Notes under the pieces: generated by a model
Database searches by the model: none
What the model was told of the DNA's origin: nothing
The model's input: only the letters and a program-made list of their open reading frames with translations
Assembly (NCBI RefSeq): GCF_001429065.1
Contig: NZ_LMIB01000017.1
Span: 103,074-167,073 of the forward strand
Length of the DNA: 64,000 nucleotides
Reading direction: 5' to 3'
Source: Sphingomonas sp. Root710
Lineage (GTDB): Bacteria; Pseudomonadota; Alphaproteobacteria; Sphingomonadales; Sphingomonadaceae
Made by a program: the position numbers and the translations under genes
Shown here: in pieces, positions 26,662-37,199 of the stretch
Layout of the letters: every line of letters begins with the position of its first letter
How positions within the stretch are numbered: the stretch's first letter is position 1

Positions 26662-27732
26662 ATGACAGTGGACGAGGCGCCGCGAATCGCACTCGACGCG
26701 ATGGGCGGTGACGGCGGGCCGGCGACGATGATCGCCGGTGCGGCTATCGCCCGCGGGCGCGATCCGGCGCTGCGCTTCATGCTCTTCGGCGACGAGCCGG
26801 CGATTCGCGCTGAACTCGCACGTTTCCCGGTGCTCTCCGATTCGACGGTCGTCCATTGTGACGACGTGATCACCGGCGACGACAAGCCGAGCCAGGCGAT
26901 CCGCCGGACCAAGACCAGCTCGATGGGCGCCGCGATCCTCGCGGTGAAGGACGGTCAGGCCGCCGCCGCGTTGTCCGCCGGGAACACCGGCGCGCTGATG
27001 GCGATTGCCAAGCTGTCGCTGCGGACGATGCACGGGATCGACCGGCCGGCGCTCGCTGCGCTGATGCCGACTCTTGGCGACAATGACGTCGTGATGCTCG
27101 ATCTCGGCGCGAACACCGAATGCGATTCACGCAACCTCGTCGAGTTCGCGGTGATGGGCGCGGCCTATTCGCGGGCAGCGGTGGGCGTGAAGACGCCGCG
27201 CGTTCGCCTGCTCAACATCGGCACCGAGGAGCTGAAGGGCACCGGCGAGCTCAAGGAAGCCGCCGCCGCGTTGCGCCAGCAGACCAGCGGCGAATGGCGC
27301 TTCGACGGCTTCATCGAGGCTGACCGGCTGGGCCGGGGCGAGGTCGACGTGGTGGTGACCGACGGTTTCTCGGGCAATATCGCGCTCAAGTCGATCGAGG
27401 GCACCGCGCGCTTCATCACCGACCTGCTGCGCCGCGCCTTTTCCAGCTCGCTGCGCTCCAAGGCCGGTTTCCTGCTGTCGAAGCCCGCCTTCGCGCTGTT
27501 GCGCCACCATCTCGATCCGAACAATCACAACGGCGCGGTCTTCCTCGGCCTCAACGGGCTGGTGGTGAAGAGCCATGGCGGCGCGGACGCGAATGGCGTT
27601 GCCAACGCGATCGGCGTTGCGAACAGGATCGCCCGCGACGATATGACCCGCCGGATCACGGAGGACCTCGAACATTTCCGCGGGCGCCTGACCCAGCCCG
27701 ACAATTCCCAGCCAGAAAGCAGCGTCGCATGA
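26662..27732 (+). CDS. plsX: Phosphate acyltransferase PlsX
   Basis: PlsX makes acyl-phosphate from acyl-ACP for phospholipid synthesis. The 356-residue protein has [12 protein letters not shown] at the N-terminus, [28 protein letters not shown] and [17 protein letters not shown], all characteristic. It lies between rpmF and fabH and overlaps the fabH start by four bases (ATGA). Confidence 0.95.
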   Translation: MTVDEAPRIALDAMGGDGGPATMIAGAAIARGRDPALRFMLFGDEPAIRAELARFPVLSDSTVVHCDDVITGDDKPSQAIRRTKTSSMGAAILAVKDGQAAAALSAGNTGALMAIAKLSLRTMHGIDRPALAALMPTLGDNDVVMLDLGANTECDSRNLVEFAVMGAAYSRAAVGVKTPRVRLLNIGTEELKGTGELKEAAAALRQQTSGEWRFDGFIEADRLGRGEVDVVVTDGFSGNIALKSIEGTARFITDLLRRAFSSSLRSKAGFLLSKPAFALLRHHLDPNNHNGAVFLGLNGLVVKSHGGADANGVANAIGVANRIARDDMTRRITEDLEHFRGRLTQPDNSQPESSVA

Positions 27733-28688
27733 GCCGTCGCTCCGTCATCGCCGGCACCGGATCGGCGCTGCCGCGCCGCCGCGTCACCAATGCCGAACTG
27801 GCTGAGACCGTCGACACCTCAGACGAGTGGATCGTCGAACGCACCGGAATCCGCGCGCGCTTCATCGCTGGCGAGGGGGAGACGACCGCATCGCTCGCGA
27901 CCGACGCCGCCCGCCGCGCGCTCGAGGCCGCCGGCGTCGCGCCATCGGAGATCGGGCTGATCGTGCTCGCCACGTCGACTCCCGATCAGACCTTCCCCGC
28001 TTCGGCGACGATCGTCCAGGCCGCACTCGGCATCGACGATTGCGTCGCCTTCGACGTTCAGGCGGTCTGCTCGGGCTTCCTCTATGCGCTTACCGTCGCG
28101 GACAGCATGATCCGCAGTGGCGCTGCGGATCATGCGCTCGTGATCGGCGCGGAGACGTTCAGCCGCATCCTCGATTGGGAAGACCGCACGACCTGCGTCC
28201 TGTTCGGTGACGGCGCGGGCGCGGTGGTGCTCAGGGCCGAGACAGGCGAGCGCGGTATCCTGGCCGCCAGGCTCCACGCCGATGGCCGGCACAACCAGCT
28301 GCTCTATGTCGATGGCGGCCCGTCGACGACACAGACGGTCGGCAAACTGCGCATGAAGGGGCAGGAGGTTTTCCGCCACGCCGTCACCAATCTGGCCCAA
28401 GTGCTGCGCGAAGTGATGGGTGCCGCAAATCTCGATGTTTCGGAGATCGACTGGGTGGTGCCGCACCAGGCCAATCGGCGGATCCTCGATGCCACCGCGC
28501 GCAAGCTGGGCCTGGCGCCTGAGCGGGTGATCGTGACCGTCGACCAGCACGCCAACACCTCCGCTGCTTCGGTGCCGCTCGCGCTTGACGTGGGGGTGCG
28601 CGACGGGCGCGTGAAGCGCGGCGACCTGCTGGTGCTCGAGGCGATGGGTGGCGGCTTCACCTGGGGCGCGGCGGCGGTTCGCTACTAG
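27729..28688 (+). CDS. fabH: 3-oxoacyl-ACP synthase III (FabH)
   Basis: FabH starts fatty-acid chains by condensing acetyl-CoA with malonyl-ACP. The 319-residue protein shows the complete triad: C114 in [12 protein letters not shown]246 in PHQANRRI, and N276 in [10 protein letters not shown]. It is coupled to plsX by an ATGA overlap. IhfA follows after about 100 bases. Confidence 0.96.
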   Translation: MSRRSVIAGTGSALPRRRVTNAELAETVDTSDEWIVERTGIRARFIAGEGETTASLATDAARRALEAAGVAPSEIGLIVLATSTPDQTFPASATIVQAALGIDDCVAFDVQAVCSGFLYALTVADSMIRSGAADHALVIGAETFSRILDWEDRTTCVLFGDGAGAVVLRAETGERGILAARLHADGRHNQLLYVDGGPSTTQTVGKLRMKGQEVFRHAVTNLAQVLREVMGAANLDVSEIDWVVPHQANRRILDATARKLGLAPERVIVTVDQHANTSAASVPLALDVGVRDGRVKRGDLLVLEAMGGGFTWGAAAVRY

Positions 28689-28794
28689 GATCGCCGCTCG
28701 CCGGAAGGTTGCAACGGAAGCCCTTGTGAATCGGCTTTGATTCGCCTCGGACTAAACGTAAGGTGACCGATACTCAATGTGATTGGGGGGCGGT

Positions 28795-29097
28795 ATGGCG
28801 TTGGATCGGGGGACATTGACGCGAGCGGACCTGTCGGAGGAAGTACACCGGGAAATCGGCCTGTCACGGGCTGACTCGGCGTCGGTCGTCGAACAGATGC
28901 TCGAGCATATGTGCAGTGCGCTCGCCAAGGGCGAGAATGTGAAGATTTCGGGATTCGGCAGCTTCATCCTTCGCGAAAAAGGGCAGCGCGTCGGCCGCAA
29001 TCCGAAGACCGGGGTGGAGGTGCCGATCGCACCGCGCCGCGTGTTGACCTTCCGGGCCAGCCAGATGCTGCGTGATCGGATTGTTGCGGGTAATTAA
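28795..29097 (+). CDS. ihfA: Integration host factor subunit alpha
   Basis: The 100-residue protein is a HU/IHF-family DNA-bending protein. [34 protein letters not shown] and the DNA-intercalating arm [12 protein letters not shown] (with the conserved Pro) identify the alpha subunit. The ATG at 28795 follows a G-rich ribosome site; a TTG 12 bases upstream is less likely. It lies between fabH and a MerR gene, a common alphaproteobacterial order. Confidence 0.94.
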   Translation: MALDRGTLTRADLSEEVHREIGLSRADSASVVEQMLEHMCSALAKGENVKISGFGSFILREKGQRVGRNPKTGVEVPIAPRRVLTFRASQMLRDRIVAGN

Positions 29098-29109
29098 GGC
29101 GATTTTTCA

Positions 29110-29523
29110 ATGAGTTCGGGCGGAGATAAAGCCGAGGACGCGTTCCGTACGATCGGAGAACTCTCGGCCGAACTCGGTATCCAGCAGCATATATTGCGCT
29201 ATTGGGAAACGCGTTTTCCCCAGCTCCGGCCGCTGCAGCGGGCGGGCAACCGGCGCTATTATCGCCCTGCCGATGCGGCGCTGGTGCGCCGGATCCACAG
29301 CCTGCTCAACGAGCAGGGCTATACGATCCGCGGCGTCCAGAAGCTGCTCGCGCAGAAGGGGACACCGGAACCGGAAGCCCCGCCGTCACCGCCTGATCCC
29401 ACGCCGATTGCGCCGCAGCCGGTGCTGGTGGTCAGCCAATCCGCCCTCCCCGCCCTCGCTCGGGCGGAACTGCTGGCGATTCGCGAATCGCTCGTCCAGG
29501 CGCTCGCGGCCGACATGGACTGA
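29110..29523 (+). CDS. MerR-family transcriptional regulator
   Basis: The 137-residue protein has an N-terminal MerR winged helix: FRTIGELSAELGIQQHILRYWETRFPQLRP, here residues 12-41, then NRRYYRPADAALV. The YWETRFPQL form is that of the regulators found downstream of ihfA in alphaproteobacteria. After residue 85 a proline-rich linker leads to a short helical tail. No effector domain or cysteine metal site is present, so the signal is unknown. Confidence 0.88.
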   Translation: MSSGGDKAEDAFRTIGELSAELGIQQHILRYWETRFPQLRPLQRAGNRRYYRPADAALVRRIHSLLNEQGYTIRGVQKLLAQKGTPEPEAPPSPPDPTPIAPQPVLVVSQSALPALARAELLAIRESLVQALAADMD

Positions 29524-29574
29524 ATCGAGGCGGCCGCTCGCTGCTTCGTGGGGGTGACCACCCTGAAAATGGAA

Positions 29575-29609
29575 AACGGGCCGGACGGGGAAACCCCATC
29601 CGGCCCGTT
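29575..29609. terminator. Strong bidirectional terminator
   Basis: AACGGGCCGGA (29575-29585) pairs with TCCGGCCCGTT (29599-29609), and inner GGGG pairs with CCCC around AAA, giving a stem of about 15 pairs with one mismatch. It stands between the MerR gene and the leftward outer-membrane gene. On the leftward strand it is followed by a T-rich stretch. Confidence 0.8.
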
Positions 29610-29626
29610 CCTCCTCTTGAAATCGA

Positions 29627-30454
29627 TCAGAAGTGGTAGCTGACCGTCGCCAGCACCGAATGATAGGCGAACTTGCTGAAGCTGCGCTTCATGTCGGTGC
29701 CGGTGCCGCTGACGACGGTGAACGGACCGCCGACGGGGCCGCCGGTGACAGCGACGCGATAGTCGTTATTCTTCAGCGCCGTCATCAGATACATCGCGCC
29801 GATCGAGAAGGGGCCGACCTTCTGCTCGATGCCGCCGCCATAGTTCCAGCCCTTGGCGTTCTTGCTGCTGTCGTTCGACGTGAAGGTGTTGACGCCGTTG
29901 GTCGTGGTGAAGCTGTTCTTGATCTTGCCGATCGTATAGCCGCCGGTGCCGTAGACCAGCGTGCCGGTGCTCAGCGCATAGCCGGCGCGGCCGCGGATCG
30001 AGTAATTGTCCTTCAGCTTCGCCTTGAACGTGTAGGTCGCGGGCGTAGTGCTGTACGCCGTCACGCGGTCGTACAGATAGGCCTTACCATATTCGATCAC
30101 GGCGCCGACGACGGGGCCGCTTTCCTCGCCGAACTGGAAGTCGTAACCGGCGTGAACCTTCCACAGGGTCGCGTCATTGTCCTTGGTGCAGCCCGTCGCG
30201 GGCGAGCGCGAGGTGGGCGAGCCGCCGCAGAAGCCCGGTGCGAAGTTCGGGAAGGCGTCGCCGAAGGTGCCGTCGCGATTGCGGTCGAAGCTGACCGTCT
30301 CGTCGCCGTCGCTGGGCTGCCAGCTGTAGCCCAGCTGGCCGCCGACATAGAAACCCGTCCAGTTGGACGAGGTGGTGGCCAGATCCTGGGCCGAAGCGGC
30401 GGATGCGCCAAGCGCCATGCCAAGCGCCGCTGTGCTCAAGAGGAGAAATCGCAT
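29627..30454 (-). CDS. Outer-membrane beta-barrel protein
   Basis: The 275-residue precursor has a clear signal peptide (MRFLLLSTAALGMALGASAA, cut near AQ-D at 22-24) and ends in Phe after alternating hydrophobic residues, as outer-membrane barrels do. NWTGFYVGGQLGYSW and YGTGGYTIGKIK fit the small OmpA/Omp25-like eight-stranded barrels common in alphaproteobacteria. A loop with two cysteines (CGGSPTSRSPATGC) near residue 76 may form a disulfide. Function unknown; probably structural. Confidence 0.85.
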   Translation of the reverse strand: MRFLLLSTAALGMALGASAASAQDLATTSSNWTGFYVGGQLGYSWQPSDGDETVSFDRNRDGTFGDAFPNFAPGFCGGSPTSRSPATGCTKDNDATLWKVHAGYDFQFGEESGPVVGAVIEYGKAYLYDRVTAYSTTPATYTFKAKLKDNYSIRGRAGYALSTGTLVYGTGGYTIGKIKNSFTTTNGVNTFTSNDSSKNAKGWNYGGGIEQKVGPFSIGAMYLMTALKNNDYRVAVTGGPVGGPFTVVSGTGTDMKRSFSKFAYHSVLATVSYHF

Positions 30455-30558
30455 ATCAGGAATCCCTTATTCAATTGCCGTTACGGCACGACAGATACGC
30501 TGCCGGTACGAAAAGGTTTCCCGCTTCGACGCAAGAAGCTGGAAGTGATGCATTAATG

Positions 30559-30576
30559 TCACGCTTATCGGCGTGA
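30559..30576 (-). terminator. Possible terminator after trpE
   Basis: TCACGC (30559-30564) and GCGTGA (30571-30576) form a perfect six-pair stem just after the leftward trpE stop at 30586. The stem is short and not followed by a clean T-run, so this is only a candidate. Confidence 0.3.
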
Positions 30577-30585
30577 GGCCTTGAT

Positions 30586-32100
30586 TTATTGGCCGAAACC
30601 GGGCTCGCCCGCGCGGATCAAGGCTTCTTTCGCCGCCGCAATGAGTGCCCCCGCCTTGGCCTCGCATTCGCGCTGTTCATAGGCTGGGTCGCTATCGGCG
30701 ACGATGCCCGCGCCGGCCTGGACGTGCATCATGCCGTCCTTCACCACCGCGGTGCGCAGGACGATGCAGCTGTCCATCGATCCATCGGGGGAGAAATAGC
30801 CGACGCCGCCCGCATAGGCGCCGCGCGTCTCGGGCTCCAGCTCGGCAATGATCTCGCAGGCGCGGACCTTGGGCGCCCCCGAAACGGTGCCCGCCGGGAA
30901 TCCCGCGAACAGCGCGTCGAGCGCGTCCTTGGCCGGATCGAGCCGCCCGACCACATTCGACACGATATGCATCACATGGCTGTAATGCTCGACCGTATAG
31001 CTGTCGGTGACCTCGACCGTTCCCGCCACCGCGACCCGGCCGACATCGTTCCGGCCCAGGTCGAGCAGCATCAGATGTTCGGCGCGCTCCTTCGGATCGG
31101 CGAGCAGGCTGTCGCGGTTCGCGGCGTCCTCGATCGCGGTCTTGCCGCGCGGCCGGGTCCCCGCGATCGGGCGGATGGTCACCTCGCCGTCGCGCGCGCG
31201 GACCAGGATTTCGGGCGAGGAGCCGATCAGCGCGAAGCCGGGCAGGTCGAGGAAATAGAGGAAGGGCGAGGGATTGATCCGCCGCAGCGCCCGGTAGAGA
31301 TCGATCGGCGGCAGCGGGAAGGGAACCGTGAACCGCTGTGCCAGCACGACCTGAAATATGTCGCCCGCGGCAATATAGTCCTTCGCCTTCAGCACCATCT
31401 CGGCATAGCGGCCGGGCGCGAGCTGCGGCGTCAGGCTCAGCGCCGCAGCATCGCTCAGGTCATGGCTGCGCGGCGGCAGCGGACCGCCCAGCATCGCGGC
31501 GTGCGCGTCGATCCGCTCGATCGCATCCGCCAGCTTCGCCTCGGGTGTACCGGGGGTCTCGGGCCACAGCGGCGCGACCATGAACAGCTGGTCGGCCAGC
31601 CGGTCGAAGATCAGGATCATCGTCGGCCGCGCGAACAGCATGTCGGGCAGATCAAGCGGATTGGCGGGCGGGCGTGGCAGCTTTTCGACCAGGCCGATCG
31701 TCTCGTAGGCGAAATAGCCCACCAGGCATGCGAGCGCGTTGGGCAATCCCTTGGGTACTGCCATCCGGCAGCTCGTGACCAGCTTGCGCATCGCGGTCAG
31801 CGCGTCGTCGGCGAGCGGCGCGAAGGCGTCGCGATCGGTGGCCCAGTCGCGGTTCACCTCGGCCTTGTCGCCCCGCGCGCGGAACATCAGGTCGGGGGCC
31901 AGGCCGAGCAGCGAATAGCGCCCGCGCACCGCCCCGCCCTCGACCGATTCGAGCAGATAGTCGCCGCGTCCCGGCCTGATCAGCTTGAGTGCGGCGGCGA
32001 CCGGCGTTTCGGTGTCGGCGACCTGGGTGCGCCATACCAGTGCGGGTTCGCCGCGCGCGAGCGCATCCAGTGCCGCCTGATCGCGGTCATCGGCCGCCAT
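30586..32100 (-). CDS. trpE: Anthranilate synthase component I
   Basis: TrpE converts chorismate to anthranilate with ammonia from the TrpG glutaminase. The 504-residue protein has the tryptophan feedback motif LLES (49-52), and the catalytic part contains IFQVVLAQRF, PSPFLYFLDL, IAGTRPRG and DLGRNDVGRV, ending with GAGIVADSDP. PabB is a relative, but length and the LLES motif favour TrpE. It lies 7 bp downstream of the ppiD-like gene; no other trp gene is in the window. Confidence 0.93.
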   Translation of the reverse strand: MAADDRDQAALDALARGEPALVWRTQVADTETPVAAALKLIRPGRGDYLLESVEGGAVRGRYSLLGLAPDLMFRARGDKAEVNRDWATDRDAFAPLADDALTAMRKLVTSCRMAVPKGLPNALACLVGYFAYETIGLVEKLPRPPANPLDLPDMLFARPTMILIFDRLADQLFMVAPLWPETPGTPEAKLADAIERIDAHAAMLGGPLPPRSHDLSDAAALSLTPQLAPGRYAEMVLKAKDYIAAGDIFQVVLAQRFTVPFPLPPIDLYRALRRINPSPFLYFLDLPGFALIGSSPEILVRARDGEVTIRPIAGTRPRGKTAIEDAANRDSLLADPKERAEHLMLLDLGRNDVGRVAVAGTVEVTDSYTVEHYSHVMHIVSNVVGRLDPAKDALDALFAGFPAGTVSGAPKVRACEIIAELEPETRGAYAGGVGYFSPDGSMDSCIVLRTAVVKDGMMHVQAGAGIVADSDPAYEQRECEAKAGALIAAAKEALIRAGEPGFGQ

Positions 32101-32107
32101 GATCGTC

Positions 32108-34045
32108 TTATTGCCCGCCGGCGAACTGGCGCCGCACGGCGGCGATCGCGTCGGGATAGCGCTTGACCGACACGTCCTGCTGGACGGCGTGCAGGAATTG
32201 CTCGCCCAGCTCGGCGCTATAGGCCTGCGACAGCTCGCGGCGGATGCCTTCGGCCAGCCCGGGGGCCTTGCTGAGATCGCCCGGGGTGATCGTGTCGAGC
32301 ACCGAGATGAAGATGACGTCGCCCTGCGGTCCCGGCACCATCTTGGCCTTGCCCTTGCGCAGTTCGAACAGCGCTTGCAGCGGTTGCGGGACCTGCTGGC
32401 CGTTCTGCTGCGCCTGCGTCAGGTCGATCGCGCGGGCGCGGGCGGGCTGGGGCGGGGGCAGCTTCAGCCCGGTGTCGGCCAGCGCCTTCGCCAGCGTCGC
32501 GCCGCGGTTGACCGCGGCGGTCACCTGCTGGCCCAGCGCCTTGGCGCGGGCGGCGGTGCGCTTCAGGACGATGTCGCGAATCACCGCCTCGCGCACCTGG
32601 GCGAGCGGCAGCGGCGTCGGCGGCACGATCTTCGCCACCGTCAGCAACGCATATTGCTGGTCCTTGGCGACCGCTTCGACCACGGGACGGTCGTCGGCCG
32701 ACAGGTCGAAGCCCGCCTTGAGCAGCGGCGCGAGCTCGGGCGGGGCCTTCCATTCGGCGTGGTCGACGGCCTGACCCGTGCTCAGCACCGGCGGGGTTTC
32801 GACGATGGTCAACTTGTTCTTGGCAGCGACCTCGGCGAAGCTCGACCCATCGGCGATGGCGTCTTCGATCCGGCCGCTATAGTCGGAGAGCGCTTCCTGC
32901 GCCTTCTGCTGGGTCAGCAACGCGGTGATTTCCGGGCGGACCTGATCGAGCGAGCGGGCCGGGACCCCCGAAATCGCCTCCACGCGCACCACATACCAGC
33001 CGAAGGCGCCCTTTACCGGACCGGCGATGCCGCCCTGCGGCGCGGCGAAGACCTGCGCGGCGATCGCCTCGCTCGACGCGCCGGCATAATCGGCGCGGTT
33101 CTGGTTGCTCAGCGTCGCGGCTTCCAGCCCCGCCTTGGCAGCCGCCGCGGCGAGCGAGCCGCCGGCCTTGGCGGCGGCGGCGATGCTGCGCGCGGTCGCC
33201 TCGTTCGGCGTGATGACCTGGCTCAGCGTGCGGCTGTCCTTGGCAGCATAGGTCGCGGCATTCTCGCGATAATAGGTGGCGATGTCGGCCTCGGTCGGCG
33301 CGGCTTCCGCCGCGACCTGCGCCGCGCCGAACAGCGCATAGCGCAGCACGCGCGCCTCAGGCCGGGTATAGGCGGCGATATTGCCGTTATAAGCGGCGGC
33401 GATCTCGGCGTCGCTCGGCGGCCGGCCGTCCTGCACCGCGGCGAAGGGGATGATGCCGACCAGGCCGGTGCGCTGTTCGAGCAGGATCGTCGCATAGGGG
33501 CGGGCGATCAGCGCCGACGCCCGCGCATCGGCGACGGCGGGGGTTGCCACCTGCCGGCGGAGCAGGTCGATCGCGATGCCGGTACGGAGCTCCTTTTCGG
33601 ATATGCCCGCCTGCGCCAGCGCGTTGCGCATCGTCGTCTCGTCGAACTGGCCGGTGACGCCGCGAAAGCCCGCGATCGCTGCTATGTCGGCGTCGATCAG
33701 CCGCTTGCTGATCACCATGCCCTGCTTCTTGCCCCAGCTTTCCAGCGCGCGGGCGCTGATCAGCGTATCGGTCACGCCTTCGAACCCGCCCCCGGCAATG
33801 AACGCCTTCTGGTCGAGGCCCGGCTGCTGGCGGCGGGCGTTGGTGAACTCGTTCTGGGCACGGCGCAGCAGTTCGCTGCTGCTGATCTTCGTGCCGCCCG
33901 CCTCTGCGACGGTGGCACCGCTCCCGCCGCCGCCCGTTCCCATGCCCGGGGTGTTCACGCCCGTCACGATGAAGGCGACCAGGATCAGGCCGAGCAGGCC
34001 AAGGACCACCCAGGAAGATAGTGCGCGGCGAAAGAAGGAGATCAT
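32108..34045 (-). CDS. ppiD: PpiD-like peptidyl-prolyl cis-trans isomerase
   Basis: This 645-residue protein has a short cytoplasmic tail, one membrane helix (about 12-32, WVVLGLLGLILVAFIVTGV), and a large periplasmic part with a SurA-type N-terminal region and a parvulin-like domain (YRENAATYAAKDSRTLSQVI to the GPVKGAFGWYVVRVE segment, about 235-345). PpiD assists folding of outer-membrane and periplasmic proteins near the Sec translocon. The ATG at 34045 gives the typical MISFFRR start; the frame runs on to 34141 but overlaps the divergent promoter. It probably shares a transcript with trpE. Confidence 0.9.
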   Translation of the reverse strand: MISFFRRALSSWVVLGLLGLILVAFIVTGVNTPGMGTGGGGSGATVAEAGGTKISSSELLRRAQNEFTNARRQQPGLDQKAFIAGGGFEGVTDTLISARALESWGKKQGMVISKRLIDADIAAIAGFRGVTGQFDETTMRNALAQAGISEKELRTGIAIDLLRRQVATPAVADARASALIARPYATILLEQRTGLVGIIPFAAVQDGRPPSDAEIAAAYNGNIAAYTRPEARVLRYALFGAAQVAAEAAPTEADIATYYRENAATYAAKDSRTLSQVITPNEATARSIAAAAKAGGSLAAAAAKAGLEAATLSNQNRADYAGASSEAIAAQVFAAPQGGIAGPVKGAFGWYVVRVEAISGVPARSLDQVRPEITALLTQQKAQEALSDYSGRIEDAIADGSSFAEVAAKNKLTIVETPPVLSTGQAVDHAEWKAPPELAPLLKAGFDLSADDRPVVEAVAKDQQYALLTVAKIVPPTPLPLAQVREAVIRDIVLKRTAARAKALGQQVTAAVNRGATLAKALADTGLKLPPPQPARARAIDLTQAQQNGQQVPQPLQALFELRKGKAKMVPGPQGDVIFISVLDTITPGDLSKAPGLAEGIRRELSQAYSAELGEQFLHAVQQDVSVKRYPDAIAAVRRQFAGGQ

Positions 34046-34178
34046 CAGCGTTCCGTCTGAAGTCAGATAAGCGTTCGGGTTGCCATAGGGTTCAATGCCC
34101 ATCGCCGCAATGGCCGGGCATTGCGATGATCGGCTTTGCACCCTAAGGCCCGGGCGAAATCACGAGCGAGGTAGGACG

Positions 34179-34931
34179 ATGGCATTGCGCAAGCTGGTGG
34201 CGGGCAACTGGAAGATGAACGGATCGCTGGCGGCGCTGGCCGAACTCGACGCGATCGCCGCCGCCGCGAAAGCGCAGCCTTCGATTGATGTCGCGATCTG
34301 CCCGCCCTTCACCTTGATCGCGCCCGCCGTGGCGCGGACGCCCGATCTCGCGATCGGTGCGCAGGATTGCCATGGCGCGGCCAAGGGCGCGCACACCGGC
34401 TGCATCAGCGCGGCGATGCTGGCCGAAGCGGGCGCGAAGCTTGCCATCGTCGGCCATAGCGAGCGCCGCGCCGACCAGAAGGAAAGCGATGCCGAGGTTC
34501 AGGCGAAGGCCGCTGCGGCGATCGGCGCCGGGCTCATCGCCATTGTATGCGTCGGCGAAACCGAGGACGAACGCGATGCGGGCCGCGCGGTGGCGGTGGT
34601 CGAGGGCCAGCTCGACGGATCGGTGCCGCGCGACGGCACCGGTGGGACGCTGGTCGTCGCCTATGAACCGGTCTGGGCGATCGGCACCGGGCGAACCCCG
34701 TCAACCCGCGACGTCGCCGAGATGCATGCGGCAATCCGCGCGAAGCTGGCCGCGCTGCTCGGCGGCGAGGCCGCAAAGGTGCGCATCCTCTACGGCGGCT
34801 CGGTGAAGCCTGAAAATGCGCGGGAGCTGCTGTCGGTCGCCGATGTCGATGGCGCGCTGGTCGGCGGCGCCAGCCTCACCGCGGCCCAGTTCGTCCCGAT
34901 CATCGAAGGCGGCGCGGCGGCTTCGAACTGA
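34179..34931 (+). CDS. tpiA: Triose-phosphate isomerase
   Basis: TpiA interconverts the triose phosphates of glycolysis. The 250-residue protein has K12 in AGNWKMNG, H93 in IVGHSERR, and E163 in [11 protein letters not shown], the complete active site. The ATG at 34179 is the conserved start; the longer frame to 34095 crosses the promoter region. It is divergent from ppiD, and secG follows. Confidence 0.97.
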   Translation: MALRKLVAGNWKMNGSLAALAELDAIAAAAKAQPSIDVAICPPFTLIAPAVARTPDLAIGAQDCHGAAKGAHTGCISAAMLAEAGAKLAIVGHSERRADQKESDAEVQAKAAAAIGAGLIAIVCVGETEDERDAGRAVAVVEGQLDGSVPRDGTGGTLVVAYEPVWAIGTGRTPSTRDVAEMHAAIRAKLAALLGGEAAKVRILYGGSVKPENARELLSVADVDGALVGGASLTAAQFVPIIEGGAAASN

Positions 34932-35008
34932 GCGCCTCGCCCCGCCAAGGTTGAACCTTCGGCGCCGATCGACTAGATGCGCCGCAACCCTGAGATTGAA
35001 AGCGCCGA

Positions 35009-35374
35009 ATGTTCACCTTCCTGCTCGTCGTCCACATCATCATTGCGGCCGCGCTGGTCGCGGTCATCCTGATGCAGCGGTCGGAAGGCGGCGGACTGGC
35101 GTCGGGCGGCAATCCGTCGGGTCTGATGAGCGCGCGCGGCGCGGCAGATTTTCTGACGCGGCTGACCTCAATACTCGCGACCATCTTCGTGCTGCTCAGC
35201 ATCGCGCTGGCGGCGCTCGCCTCGGTGGAACGCGCGCCGACCAAGATCGACACCTCGCTGGTCGGCAAGACCGCGAGCAGCACGCCCGAGCCGACGGCCC
35301 CGGCCAATGATCCGCTCGCCGCGGCGGCGGCGCAGGGCAGCGCTTCTCCCGCCAACGGCGCGACGCCGCAATAA
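35009..35374 (+). CDS. secG: Preprotein translocase subunit SecG
   Basis: The 121-residue protein has two membrane helices (about 1-21 and 52-72) separated by the conserved loop VILMQRSEGGGLASGGNP, typical of SecG. A Pro/Ala-rich tail follows. It is part of the SecYEG channel. The order tpiA-secG-pyrG is conserved in many proteobacteria. Confidence 0.93.
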   Translation: MFTFLLVVHIIIAAALVAVILMQRSEGGGLASGGNPSGLMSARGAADFLTRLTSILATIFVLLSIALAALASVERAPTKIDTSLVGKTASSTPEPTAPANDPLAAAAAQGSASPANGATPQ

Positions 35375-35513
35375 CCGCTTGATCATTGCGATGCCCAGCC
35401 GCCCGCGCGCCTCGCGGGGCGGAGAGGCTCGTTCGTTCGCCCGCAATTTTTCTCAAAAGATGGAGTACCCCACCTTGCCCTTCACCCGTCGGCGCGGCTA
35501 AACCCATTTTCCC

Positions 35514-37148
35514 ATGGCGCGGTTCATTTTCATCACCGGCGGCGTGGTCTCCTCGCTTGGCAAGGGTCTGATGGCGGCAAGTCTTGCCGCCCTCCTCCAG
35601 GCGCGCGGCTACAAGGTTCGCATCCGTAAGTTCGATCCCTATCTGAACGTCGATCCGGGCACGATGTCGCCCTATCAGCATGGCGAGGTCTACGTCACCG
35701 ACGACGGAGCGGAGACCGATCTCGACCTTGGCCATTATGAGCGCTTCACCGGCGTGCCCAGCCGCCAGTCGGACAATATCACCTCGGGCCGTATCTATCA
35801 GACGATCATCCAGAAGGAGCGGCGCGGCGACTATCTCGGCGCGACCGTCCAGGTGATTCCGCACGTCACCGACGCGATCAAGGAGTTCGCCCGCACCGAC
35901 GTCGACGATCTCGACTTCGTGCTGTGCGAAATCGGCGGCACCGTCGGCGACATCGAATCGTTGCCGTTCATGGAAGCGATCCGCCAGCTGCGGAACGATC
36001 TCGGCCGCGGCAATTCGATCTTCGTCCACCTGACGCTGGTGCCCTATATAGCGGCGGCCGGCGAGCTGAAGACCAAGCCCACCCAGCACAGCGTGCGCGA
36101 CCTGACTTCGCTCGGCATCCAGCCCGACGTGCTGGTCTGCCGCTGCGACCGCCCCTTGCCCGACAGCGATCGCGCCAAGATCGCGCTGTTCTGCAACGTC
36201 GCCAAGGAAGCCGTCATCCCCGCGCTCGACGCGAGCAGCATCTATGGCGTGCCGCTGCAATATCATGCCGAAGGGCTCGACGACGCGGTGCTCGCGGCGT
36301 TCGGCATCGAAGCGAAGGGCGAGCCCGAGCTCAGCCGCTGGACCGAGATCCTCGATCGGCTGGAAAATCCCGAGGGCGAGGTGACGATCGGTGTCGTCGG
36401 CAAATATGTCGGCCTCCTCGACGCCTATAAGTCGCTGCACGAGGCGCTGGTCCATGGCGGCATCGCCAACCGGGTGAAGGTCAACGTTCGCTGGATCGAC
36501 GCCGAGCTGTTCGAGCAGGACGAGGACGGCATCGCCGCCCAGCTCGAACCGATGAACGCGATCCTGGTGCCCGGCGGCTTCGGCGAGCGCGGGTCGGAAG
36601 GCAAGATCGCCGCGGTGCGATTCGCGCGCGAACGCAAGGTGCCCTATTTCGGCATCTGCCTGGGCATGCAGATGGCATGCATCGAAGGCGCACGGAACAC
36701 CGCCGGCATTGCCGCCGCCTCGACCACCGAATTCGGCCCGACCGACGAGCCCGTCGTCGGCCTGATCACCGAATGGATGAGCGAAACCGGCCTTCAGAAG
36801 CGCGAAGAGGGCGGGGACATGGGCGGCACGATGCGGCTCGGCGCGTATGACGCAGTTCTCTCGGGCAACAGCCATGCCGCCACTATCTATGGCGCGACCG
36901 CGATCCAGGAGCGGCACCGCCACCGCTATGAGGTCAACGCGCATTACAAGGCGCCGCTCGAGGCGGGCGGGCTGGTCTTCTCGGGCATGTCGCCCGATGG
37001 CGAGTTGCCCGAGGTGGTCGAGCGACCGGACCATCCCTGGTTCGTCGGCGTCCAGTTCCACCCCGAACTGAAGAGCAAACCATTCGATCCGCATCCACTG
37101 TTCAGCAGCTTCGTCGAAGCTGCGGTAAAGCAGAGCCGGCTGGTCTGA
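35514..37148 (+). CDS. pyrG: CTP synthase
   Basis: PyrG aminates UTP to CTP using ATP and glutamine. The 544-residue protein has the N-terminal synthase domain ([41 protein letters not shown]) and a C-terminal class I glutaminase with the nucleophilic Cys in [11 protein letters not shown] and the His-Glu pair in [10 protein letters not shown]. Length is normal. Confidence 0.97.
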   Translation: MARFIFITGGVVSSLGKGLMAASLAALLQARGYKVRIRKFDPYLNVDPGTMSPYQHGEVYVTDDGAETDLDLGHYERFTGVPSRQSDNITSGRIYQTIIQKERRGDYLGATVQVIPHVTDAIKEFARTDVDDLDFVLCEIGGTVGDIESLPFMEAIRQLRNDLGRGNSIFVHLTLVPYIAAAGELKTKPTQHSVRDLTSLGIQPDVLVCRCDRPLPDSDRAKIALFCNVAKEAVIPALDASSIYGVPLQYHAEGLDDAVLAAFGIEAKGEPELSRWTEILDRLENPEGEVTIGVVGKYVGLLDAYKSLHEALVHGGIANRVKVNVRWIDAELFEQDEDGIAAQLEPMNAILVPGGFGERGSEGKIAAVRFARERKVPYFGICLGMQMACIEGARNTAGIAAASTTEFGPTDEPVVGLITEWMSETGLQKREEGGDMGGTMRLGAYDAVLSGNSHAATIYGATAIQERHRHRYEVNAHYKAPLEAGGLVFSGMSPDGELPEVVERPDHPWFVGVQFHPELKSKPFDPHPLFSSFVEAAVKQSRLV

Positions 37149-37161
37149 TGCCCATTTGCTA

Positions 37162-37192
37162 GCCGTCATCCCGGCTTATGCGGGATGACGGC
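37162..37192. terminator. Hairpin after pyrG, REP-like
   Basis: GCCGTCATCCCG (37162-37173) pairs with CGGGATGACGGC (37181-37192) across a seven-base loop. It lies between pyrG and a small convergent gene and could terminate both. The CGGGATGACG arm recurs in hairpins at 54681 and 56053, so it is probably also a dispersed repeat. Confidence 0.65.
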
Positions 37193-37199
37193 GTTGTTA